Of a DNA stretch of 64,000 nt, positions 30,024-36,969 are shown in pieces (position 1 is the first letter of the stretch; each line of letters opens with the position of its first letter). The DNA lies in contig NZ_NWVC01000005.1 of the NCBI RefSeq assembly GCF_002374855.1, positions 62,001 through 126,000 on the forward strand, in the 5' to 3' direction. The translations under genes and the position numbers were made by a program. The DNA is from Sphingomonas adhaesiva (lineage in GTDB: Bacteria; Pseudomonadota; Alphaproteobacteria; Sphingomonadales; Sphingomonadaceae). A model generated the notes under the pieces. That model made no database searches, was not told the DNA's origin, and saw only the letters and a list, made by a program, of their open reading frames with translations.

Positions 30024-31786
30024 TGTGGTGCCTCCTTCGCCAGCGCGACGGTCACGCGGAACGCCGCCCCGCCCAGCGGCGAGGGCACGACGGCGACCAT
30101 GCCGTCGAAGGCGGTGACGATGTCCCGCACGATTCCCAGCCCCAGCCCCAGCCCGTCGCGCCTGCCGGTGACGAAGGGATCGAAGATCTGGTCGGCGATC
30201 GCCGGATCGATCCCCGGGCCATTGTCCGCGACGGTCAGCGCGATGGTCGGGCCAGCGGCATCGACCGTCAGCGCGACCTGCGCGTCGGCGCGTCCCGCCA
30301 CCGCGTCCACTGCGTTCTGGAGCAGGTTGACCAGCACCTGTTCCAGCCGGACCCGCCCCGCGATCACCGATGGCTGCCCGGGCGGCGGCCAGTCCAGCGC
30401 GACCCCCGCGGCGCGAACGCGGTCGCCGATCAGTAGGCGCGAGCCCGCGATCACCGCGTCGAGCGCAACCGGCCCGATCGTCCCCGTGCCGCGCCGCGCG
30501 AAGCCGCGCATTTCCTGCGTGATCGCGCCGATCCGCGCGGTCAGCGCGACCGCACTGTCCAGATTGGCGGCCACCCGGTCGAGCCGCCCGGCATCCAAAT
30601 GCGCGCGTGCGTTTTCCGACAGGGTGCGGATCGTCGCGACCGGCTGGTTGATCTCATGCGCCAGCCCCGCGGTGATCGACCCCAGCGACGCCAGCCGGTT
30701 GGCCTGTGCCAGTTCCTCGCGCGCCTCGCGGAAGCGCCGGTCGATCCGCGCGCGCTCGGCGATCTCGTCGCGCAGTTCGGCGGTACGGGCGGCGACCGCG
30801 CTTTCCAGCGCGGTGCGTTCGCGGGCGGCGTCCGCGGCGCGGGTCATCCGCCACAGCAGCAGGCCGGCGACGATGCCCGCCAGCAGCGCCGCGACCAGCC
30901 CGATCAGCCGCGCCAGATTGGCCGCGTCGTGCAGCGCGCCCGCCACCGGGACGACATGGACCAGCCGCCAGCCGGGCACCGGCATCGTCGCGGTGCCGAC
31001 AATCAGCCGCGCGCCGTCCGGCGCCCGCGCGGTGCCGTCGCCACGCCAGCTGTAGCGGGTCGGTGTCAACGGGGCCGCGCCGAATTGCGACGCACCGGCG
31101 ATGGCGGCGCGTGCCGCGGCGGTGAGCGGGCGCGTGATGCGGAAGCGTTCGGCGGGATCGGTGGCCAGCAGGATGATGCCGCGCCCGTCGATGATGAAGG
31201 TCTGGCCGGGATCGCCGCGCCAGATCCGCACCAGCTTGTCGAATTCCACCTTCACGACGATCACGCCCGCCGGATCGTCCGCGGCGCCGATCCGGCGCGT
31301 CAGGAACAGGCCGGGGCGCCCGCTGACGTTGCCGACCGCGTAATATTCCGCCGCGCCGTCCTGCATCGCGCGGATGAAATAGGGCCGGAACCGGTAATCG
31401 CGTCCGACGAAGCTCTCCGCGGTATCGGCATTGGACGCCGACACGGTGCGGCCGGTCCGGTCGATCAGGTAGAGCACGGGGGCGCCGGTCCGCTCCGCCA
31501 GCAGCTTCAGCTTGCCGTCCATCCGTCGCCGCGCGTCGGTGTCGCCGCGGCGCAGCGCCTCGTCCAGGTCGGTATATTCGCCCAGCACCAGCGGCAGCAG
31601 GCGGAACGGCAGCAGGTCGCTAGAGAACAACCGGTTCTGCTGAGCCGCGACGCGCCTCGCCTCGTCGCGCAGATCGGCGATCGCCGAACGGTCGAGCCAC
31701 GCCGCCGCCGCGAGCCAGCCGAGCAGCCCGATCGTCGCGGCGGCAAGGCAGGCCAGTATCAGGGGAAGGGCGCGGCGTGGCGGCAT
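30020..31786 (-). CDS. DctB-like sensor histidine kinase
   Basis: The protein of about 588 residues has a membrane helix at residues 7-27, a large periplasmic region to about 290 with double-Cache-like features (LIDRTGRTVSASN, YFIRAMQDGAAEYYAVGNVS), a second membrane helix near 290-312, a coiled coil, and a kinase core. The phospho-histidine is in LAHEINQPVATIRTL near residue 378, and the ATP lid motifs are DNGPGIDP and GLGLGLGIV. This is the build of DctB, which senses C4-dicarboxylates. The start is uncertain: the ATG at 31786 opens directly with the membrane helix, while an ATG at 31822 would add 12 residues; neither has a clear ribosome site. Its stop overlaps the regulator start. Confidence 0.85.
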   Translation of the reverse strand: MPPRRALPLILACLAAATIGLLGWLAAAAWLDRSAIADLRDEARRVAAQQNRLFSSDLLPFRLLPLVLGEYTDLDEALRRGDTDARRRMDGKLKLLAERTGAPVLYLIDRTGRTVSASNADTAESFVGRDYRFRPYFIRAMQDGAAEYYAVGNVSGRPGLFLTRRIGAADDPAGVIVVKVEFDKLVRIWRGDPGQTFIIDGRGIILLATDPAERFRITRPLTAAARAAIAGASQFGAAPLTPTRYSWRGDGTARAPDGARLIVGTATMPVPGWRLVHVVPVAGALHDAANLARLIGLVAALLAGIVAGLLLWRMTRAADAARERTALESAVAARTAELRDEIAERARIDRRFREAREELAQANRLASLGSITAGLAHEINQPVATIRTLSENARAHLDAGRLDRVAANLDSAVALTARIGAITQEMRGFARRGTGTIGPVALDAVIAGSRLLIGDRVRAAGVALDWPPPGQPSVIAGRVRLEQVLVNLLQNAVDAVAGRADAQVALTVDAAGPTIALTVADNGPGIDPAIADQIFDPFVTGRRDGLGLGLGIVRDIVTAFDGMVAVVPSPLGGAAFRVTVALAKEAPQ

Positions 31787-32126
31787 TGTTGCAGGATGCT
31801 GCACTTTTGCGGTGGCTGTCATGCGGAATCGTGCACAGATGGCCGGTCGCAAGGTGGCGAAGGATGGACTAGAGTTTTGATATTGCTGCAAAATAACGCG
31901 TATGCGTGAGGATTTTGCCGATCGTCCCGCCGGCATCATGCTGTCGGCATACCGAAACGTCGGTCGCGAGAGGATGGATGATGGCGTTCCCGCACCGTGA
32001 TGGCCCCTGCTTCACCCGTCGCACGGTCGTGCCGGTGGGCGTCTGCCATCCCCGCTGCGCCACCCCCGCGCAGCCCGACGGTTTCCGCTTGTGATGATGC
32101 CTTCGAACGACATTGGGAGAGACGAG
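31787..32126. promoter_or_regulatory. Divergent control region between the DctB-like kinase and the MFS carrier
   Basis: No gene is seen. Two inverted repeats stand out: TGCAG-N4-CTGCA at 31790-31803, next to the kinase start, and TTTTG-N9-CAAAA at 31875-31893 in the AT-richest part. They share a GCTGCA core. Both are candidate operators. I found no TGGC-N8-TTGC sigma-54 promoter on the carrier side, in line with the missing GAFTGA loop of the regulator. Confidence 0.4.
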
Positions 32127-33443
32127 ATGGCGGCCCAACCCATGACCTACGCCGCGCAGGACGCGCCACCGACGACCAACATGCGGCTGAAATCGATCAT
32201 CGGTGGGTCGACCGGCAATTTGGTCGAATGGTTCGACTGGTATGTCTACGCCGCCTTCACCCTCTACTTCGCGCCGCATTTCTTCCCCAGCGGCAACCAG
32301 ACCGCGCAGCTGCTGAGCGCCGCCGCGGTCTTCGCGGTCGGCTTCGTCATGCGGCCGATCGGCGCCTGGGTGATGGGCGTCTATTCCGACCGCCACGGGC
32401 GCAAGGCGGGGCTGACGCTGTCGGTCACGCTGATGTGCGCCGGCTCGCTGATCATCGCGCTGACGCCCGGCTATGCCACCATCGGCGTCCTGGCGCCGGC
32501 GCTGCTGGTGATCGCGCGTTTGATGCAGGGGCTGTCGGTGGGCGGCGAATATGGCGCCAGCGCGACCTATCTGTCGGAAATGGCGGGCAAGGACCGGCGC
32601 GGCTTCTTCTCGTCGTTTCAATATGTCACGCTGATTTCGGGCCAGTTGCTTGCGATCCTGCTGCTGCTCCTGCTCCAGAACGTGATGAGCAAGCCTGCGC
32701 TGGAGGAATGGGGCTGGCGGATTCCGTTCGCGGTGGGCGCGGTGCTCGCGGTCGTCGTCTTCCGCCTGCGCCGCGGGCTGGCGGAGACCGAGAGCTTCAA
32801 GAACGCCAAGAAGGGCGATGCACCGAAATCGGGCTTCCTCGCGCTGCTGCGCCATCATCCAAAGGAAACCGCGCTTGTCATGCTGCTGACCGCCGGGGGT
32901 ACGCTCGCCTTCTACGCCTATTCGATCTACATGCAGAAGTTCCTGGTCAACACCTCGGGCTTCACCAAGGAAGCGGCGACGCAGATCAACGCCGTGACGC
33001 TTTTCGTGTTCATGCTGCTCCAGCCGGTGGCGGGCGCACTGAGCGACCGGATCGGGCGCAAGCCGCTGATGATCGCGTTCGGCGTGTCGGGGGTGCTGTT
33101 CACCGATCCGATCTTCACCGCGCTCCAGCACACGCAGGACATGTTCACCGCCGGACTGCTGGTTATGGCCGCGCTGATCATCGTGACGGGCTATACCTCG
33201 ATCAACGCGGTGGTGAAGGCGGAGCTGTTCCCCGCGCATATCCGCGCGCTGGGCGTCGCGCTGCCCTATGCGCTGGCCAATACGCTGTTCGGCGGCACCG
33301 CCGAGTGGGTGGCGCTGAAGTTCAAGTCGTCCGGGTGGGAGCAGGGCTTCTACTGGTATGTCACCGCGATGATCGGCGTGTCGCTGATCGTCTACCTGCG
33401 GATGCGCGACACCCGTCAGGACAGCCTGATCGCGGAGGATTGA
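32127..33443 (+). CDS. MFS carrier, metabolite:H+ symporter family, alpha-ketoglutarate permease-like
   Basis: The 438-residue inner-membrane protein has twelve predicted helices. It carries the MHS-branch signatures GNLVEWFDWYVYAAF near residue 33, SDRHGRKAGLTL near 95 (MFS loop 2-3 motif) and RLMQGLSVGGEYGASATYL near 140, and a second loop motif DRIGRKPLM near 310. It is most like KgtP, the proton-coupled 2-oxoglutarate carrier; citrate or proline carriers of the same branch are possible. The start at 32127 is chosen because GGGAGAGACGAG precedes that ATG; the frame opens 36 bases earlier. Being divergent from a DctB/DctD-like pair supports a dicarboxylic-acid substrate under their control. 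Confidence 0.85.
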   Translation: MAAQPMTYAAQDAPPTTNMRLKSIIGGSTGNLVEWFDWYVYAAFTLYFAPHFFPSGNQTAQLLSAAAVFAVGFVMRPIGAWVMGVYSDRHGRKAGLTLSVTLMCAGSLIIALTPGYATIGVLAPALLVIARLMQGLSVGGEYGASATYLSEMAGKDRRGFFSSFQYVTLISGQLLAILLLLLLQNVMSKPALEEWGWRIPFAVGAVLAVVVFRLRRGLAETESFKNAKKGDAPKSGFLALLRHHPKETALVMLLTAGGTLAFYAYSIYMQKFLVNTSGFTKEAATQINAVTLFVFMLLQPVAGALSDRIGRKPLMIAFGVSGVLFTDPIFTALQHTQDMFTAGLLVMAALIIVTGYTSINAVVKAELFPAHIRALGVALPYALANTLFGGTAEWVALKFKSSGWEQGFYWYVTAMIGVSLIVYLRMRDTRQDSLIAED

Positions 33444-33534
33444 GGCGACGGGCGCCGCCGTCCGGCATGTCCGGCACAGCGGCGCGTCCCGCGCGCGACG
33501 CACGGTTCGGGTCGATGATCGGCGTCGGAAAAAA

Positions 33535-33609
<75 letters not shown>

Positions 33610-33637
33610 ACTCACCACCTTGCGGGCGGGAGCGGGC

Positions 33638-33666
33638 CTAAGAGACGAGGTGGGGCCGATTGTCAA
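33638..33666 (-). promoter_or_regulatory. Promoter of the tRNA-Thr gene
   Basis: On the minus strand a perfect -35 TTGACA (33666-33661) is followed after exactly 17 bases by TCTTAG (33643-33638) as the -10. The predicted start would lie about 20 bases before the tRNA 5' end at 33609. The promoter lies just upstream of the small plus-strand gene at 33696. Confidence 0.7.
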
Positions 33667-33695
33667 GCCGGATCGGCGCGGGTAGCGCGAAAAGG

Positions 33696-33890
33696 ATGAG
33701 CGATCGGGACGAACGGGGGCGGGACGAACGGGCGGCGCGGCTCGCCGAGCAGCTGCGCGCCAATCTGAAGCGGCGCAAGGCACAGGCGCGGGCTACGAAA
33801 GCCCATGAAGGGGCGACGCAGGATAAACCCGCGCCAGCCGACGGCGATCGGCCGGTCAGCGCGTCGCTGTTGCGTAATGACCCAGCGTGA
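33696..33890 (+). CDS. Small conserved basic protein
   Basis: The 64-residue product is highly charged, MSDRDERGRDERAARLAEQL followed by RANLKRRKAQARA, then a low-complexity tail. It resembles small helical basic proteins I know from many sphingomonad genomes; no function is established. It could bind nucleic acid, but that is only a guess from charge. AAAAGG directly precedes the ATG at 33696; an in-frame ATG at 33660 lies inside the tRNA promoter and is less likely. Its 3' end overlaps the convergent 46-residue membrane protein gene by 35 bases. Confidence 0.6.
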   Translation: MSDRDERGRDERAARLAEQLRANLKRRKAQARATKAHEGATQDKPAPADGDRPVSASLLRNDPA

Positions 33891-33996
33891 AGGCGGCGGC
33901 GATTCCCTGCCATGCCCCCAGCGAGGCGATCCCCAACCCCCCGACGAATGCCGCGACGATCAGCGTGCGACGGGCGAACACCTTGACGTGAGCCAT
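33856..33996 (-). CDS. 46-residue single-span membrane protein
   Basis: The product starts MAHVKVFARRTLIVAAFVGG and holds one hydrophobic helix (about residues 11-36) after a short basic segment, a typical small inner-membrane protein with the N-terminus inside. GGAGG lies about seven bases before the ATG at 33996, a strong ribosome site that supports translation. The start lies within the last 37 bases of the aminopeptidase P gene on the same strand, so the two are probably co-transcribed. The 3' end overlaps the small basic protein gene on the other strand. I recognise no family. Confidence 0.55.
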   Translation of the reverse strand: MAHVKVFARRTLIVAAFVGGLGIASLGAWQGIAAAFTLGHYATATR

Positions 33997-35759
33997 GCCA
34001 GATCCTCCGCGCCCAGCGCCGGCGCCAGTTCCTCGGCGACGCGGGCGTGATAGGCATTGAGCCACATCAGTTCGGCGTCCGTCAATAGGGCCGGATCGAT
34101 CAGATCGCGGTCGATCGGCGCCAGCGTCAGCGTCTCGAACGCCAGCATCGTCGCTTCGCCGCCGGGCAGGTCGCGCTCGACCACCAGCAGCAGGTTCTCG
34201 ATGCGGATGCCGTATTCACCCGCCTTGTAATAGCCCGGCTCGTTCGAGAGGATCATGCCCGGCAGCAGCGGCTCGAACGGGCCGGTGCCGCCATAGCTGG
34301 GCTTGGCGATCCGCGCGGGGCCTTCGTGTACCGATAGGAAGCTGCCGACGCCGTGGCCGGTGCCGTGCGCGAAATCCAGCCCCGCCTGCCACAGCGGCAG
34401 CCGAGCCAGCGAGTCGAGCTGTCCGCCGGTCGTCCCGCGCGGGAAGACCGCGGTGGCCAGCGCGATATGCCCCTTCAGCACGCGGGTGAAGCGGTCGCGC
34501 ATCTCCGCGGTGGGCGTGCCGATCGGCACGACGCGGGTCACGTCGGTGGTGCCGTCCTGATACTGGCCGCCCGAATCGATCAGGTAGAGCTGGCCCGTCT
34601 CGATCGCGAGGTTCGATTCGTCGGTGACGTGGTAATGCGGGATCGCGCCGTGCGGCCCGGTCGCGGAGATGGCGTCGAACGACAGGTCCCTGAGAAGCCC
34701 GGTGTCGGCGCGGAAGCGGTGGAGCTGCGCCGCGGCGGACAATTCGGTCTGCCCGCCCCTGGGCGCCTCCGCCGCGATCCAGCGCAGGAAGCGCGTCAGC
34801 GCCGCGCCGTCGCGGATCGAGGCGGCGCGATGCCCGGCGACCTCGACCGGATTCTTCGTCGCCTTGGCCAGGATCACGGGGTCGCGCAGCGGCAGGACGG
34901 TGCCGCCGGCCTGTTCCACCGCCTGCGCGATCGCCGCCACGGAAAAGGCCGGGTCGATCGCGACACGCTTGCCCGACAGGTCTGCCAGCGCCGCGGCGAA
35001 GGCGGTGCGGTCATGGACGCGCACGGCATTGCCCAGATGCTCGGCGACGTCCGGCGTCACCTTGTCGGGGGCGACGAACAGGTCGGCGGTGCCGTCGGCA
35101 TGGACGATCGTATAGGCAAGTGAGACCGGGGTGCGCGCGACATCGCCGCCGCGCACGTTGAGCAGCCAGGCGATCGAATCGAGCGCGGCGATCACCGTCG
35201 CGTCGGCGCCGGCGCCGACCAGCCAGTCGGCGACATCGGCGCGCTTGGCTGCCGAGGAACGGCCGGCGACTGCGTCGGGCTGGACGGTCATTACCGCATC
35301 GGACGGTGCGGGACGGTCCGGCCACACCGCGTCGACCGGGTTGGCCTCCACCGCGACCAGTTCGGCCCCCGCGGCCGCCAGCGCAGCGCGCGCCTCCGCC
35401 ACCCAGGCGGCGGTGTGCAGCCACGGATCATAGCCGATCCGCGCGCCGGCGGGCGCGTGGTCGCGCAGCCAGGCGGCGATGCTGGTGTCGGGGACGCCGA
35501 CGAACTGCCAGTCGTCGGCGGATACCTGTTCGCGCACCTGCAGCGTGTAACGCCCGTCGGTGAAGATCGCCGCTTCCTGCGACAGCACCACCGCCGCGCC
35601 GGCCGATCCCTGGAACCCCGTCAGCCACGCCAGCCGCTGCGCATAGGCGCCGACATATTCGCTCATATGCTCGTCGGTCAGCGGCACGACGAAACCGTCG
35701 AGGCGCGTCTGCGTCAGCTGGTCGCGAAGCGCGGCGAGGCGGGCGGAATGGGTCGACAT
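33960..35759 (-). CDS. Aminopeptidase P family protein (Xaa-Pro aminopeptidase, M24B)
   Basis: The 599-residue protein has the three-domain layout of the long, XPNPEP1-like aminopeptidases P: two creatinase-like N-terminal domains and a pita-bread catalytic domain from about residue 310. Metal ligands are seen as the two aspartates in IDSGGQYQDGTTDVT near residue 400, the histidine in GTGHGVGSFLSVHEGP near 470, and glutamates in LSNEPGYY near 505 and RIENLLLV near 520. It would remove N-terminal residues that precede proline, in the cytoplasm. The start at 35759 (MSTHSARLAALRDQL) is chosen over one 39 bases upstream on similarity. The last residues, CSPVAR, are unlike relatives and overlap the next small gene. 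Confidence 0.88.
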   Translation of the reverse strand: MSTHSARLAALRDQLTQTRLDGFVVPLTDEHMSEYVGAYAQRLAWLTGFQGSAGAAVVLSQEAAIFTDGRYTLQVREQVSADDWQFVGVPDTSIAAWLRDHAPAGARIGYDPWLHTAAWVAEARAALAAAGAELVAVEANPVDAVWPDRPAPSDAVMTVQPDAVAGRSSAAKRADVADWLVGAGADATVIAALDSIAWLLNVRGGDVARTPVSLAYTIVHADGTADLFVAPDKVTPDVAEHLGNAVRVHDRTAFAAALADLSGKRVAIDPAFSVAAIAQAVEQAGGTVLPLRDPVILAKATKNPVEVAGHRAASIRDGAALTRFLRWIAAEAPRGGQTELSAAAQLHRFRADTGLLRDLSFDAISATGPHGAIPHYHVTDESNLAIETGQLYLIDSGGQYQDGTTDVTRVVPIGTPTAEMRDRFTRVLKGHIALATAVFPRGTTGGQLDSLARLPLWQAGLDFAHGTGHGVGSFLSVHEGPARIAKPSYGGTGPFEPLLPGMILSNEPGYYKAGEYGIRIENLLLVVERDLPGGEATMLAFETLTLAPIDRDLIDPALLTDAELMWLNAYHARVAEELAPALGAEDLAWLTSRCSPVAR

Positions 35760-35907
35760 GGCACGTCCGTTGATAAGGGGCGGCCGATGTCGTGGCACAA
35801 CCGCTTCGCCGCGACCAGCCTTGACCCGGTCGCGCGTGGTGTCATCATGCCGTCACGCCGATGGGCGACATGCCCCGGCACGAAAGCGGAAAGGGGGACG
35901 TCGAAGC

Positions 35908-36477
35908 GTGTTCCATCCCGATCTGATCCGGCATCCGGACAGTTGCCCCACGTTGGTGCTGAACGCCGATTATACGCCCTTGTCCTATTACCCGCTGAGC
36001 ATCTGGCCGTGGCAGACCGCGGTGAAGGCGGTGTTCCTGGACCGTGTCGACATCGTCGCACATTACGAGCGCGAGGTGCGCAGCCCGACGCAGACAATGC
36101 GCCTGCCGTCGGTGATCGCGCTGAAGCAATTCGTGCGGCCGTCGCAATTCCCGGCCTTCACGCGGTTCAACCTGTTCCTGCGCGACACCTTCGCCTGCCA
36201 ATATTGCGGCAGCACCGCGCGCGAGCTGACGTTCGACCATGTCATTCCGCGGGCGCAGGGCGGGCGGACGACCTGGGAGAATGTCGTCACCGCCTGCGCC
36301 CCGTGCAACCTGAAGAAGGGCGGGCGCACCCCGCGACAGGCCTCGATGCCGCTGGCGATCGAGCCGATCCGCCCGACCAGCTGGCACCTTCAGGAACACG
36401 GCCGACGCTTTCCGCCGAATTATCTTCACGAAACATGGCACGACTGGCTCTATTGGGATGTTGAGCTGGAAGCGTAA
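35908..36477 (+). CDS. HNH endonuclease family protein
   Basis: The 189-residue protein carries an HNH domain, with CQYCG near residue 97 and CAPCNLKKGG near residue 130 giving a four-cysteine zinc site around FDHVIPRAQGG, which holds the aspartate-histidine of the active site. The N-terminal part, CPTLVLNADYTPLSYYPLS, is typical of the widespread alphaproteobacterial stand-alone HNH proteins, whose function is unknown; DNA repair or processing is likely. The start is a GTG at 35908 with AAGGGGG about ten bases upstream; the longer frame has a non-protein-like N-terminus. It is divergent from aminopeptidase P, and the next gene follows 19 bases later. Confidence 0.85.
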   Translation: MFHPDLIRHPDSCPTLVLNADYTPLSYYPLSIWPWQTAVKAVFLDRVDIVAHYEREVRSPTQTMRLPSVIALKQFVRPSQFPAFTRFNLFLRDTFACQYCGSTARELTFDHVIPRAQGGRTTWENVVTACAPCNLKKGGRTPRQASMPLAIEPIRPTSWHLQEHGRRFPPNYLHETWHDWLYWDVELEA

Positions 36478-36496
36478 CGACGGAGCCGGGACAAGC

Positions 36497-36937
36497 ATGC
36501 GGACGACATTGGTGGTGGTGGCCGGCGCGATCGCGCTGGCCGCCTGTTCCGGCACGAGCGAGGAGCAGAAGGCGCTGGAGACCGGCGAGCTCGACAATTA
36601 CGTCCCCCCCTTCGTCATGTCGCGGCTGGACTATGGCGGGGTGGTGGAGCGCCGGTTCCGGCGGCTGGACGTCAACAACGACGACAAGCTGACCCGCACC
36701 GAACTGCCCAAGCGGCTGCAGGACCGGTTCGACGAGATCGACGCCAACCGCGACGGCTGGATCTCGAACGAGGAATGGAGCCGCTGGATGATGGCGCGGT
36801 TCGACCGGCAGGATGCCAATCACGACGGCACCGTGACCAGCGACGAGCGCGAGCGCGCGCGCGAGCAGCACGAAATCGACCTGCCGACCCCCGCCGACGA
36901 GCCGGCGACGAACGCGACTGCGTCGAAGGCGGGTTGA
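36497..36937 (+). CDS. EF-hand lipoprotein
   Basis: The 146-residue product has a lipoprotein signal (MRTTLVVVAGAIALAACS, acylated C17) and three canonical 12-residue EF-hand loops: DVNNDDKLTRTE at 58-69, DANRDGWISNEE at 82-93 and DANHDGTVTSDE at 106-117. All keep the calcium ligands at positions 1, 3, 5, 7 and 12. It should be anchored in the periplasm and bind calcium; the role is unknown. The start at 36497 gives the signal at the very N-terminus; the frame opens 39 bases earlier inside the HNH gene's end. It is likely co-transcribed with the HNH gene. Confidence 0.85.
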   Translation: MRTTLVVVAGAIALAACSGTSEEQKALETGELDNYVPPFVMSRLDYGGVVERRFRRLDVNNDDKLTRTELPKRLQDRFDEIDANRDGWISNEEWSRWMMARFDRQDANHDGTVTSDERERAREQHEIDLPTPADEPATNATASKAG

Positions 36938-36969
36938 CCGCGGCGCTGGTGCAGCGCAGCAAAGGCGCC

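Noticed and set aside
31787..32126. Sigma-54 promoter for the MFS carrier
   Set aside because: GG and GC pairs with the -24/-12 spacing were looked for and not found; near matches are off by one base or lack the GC.
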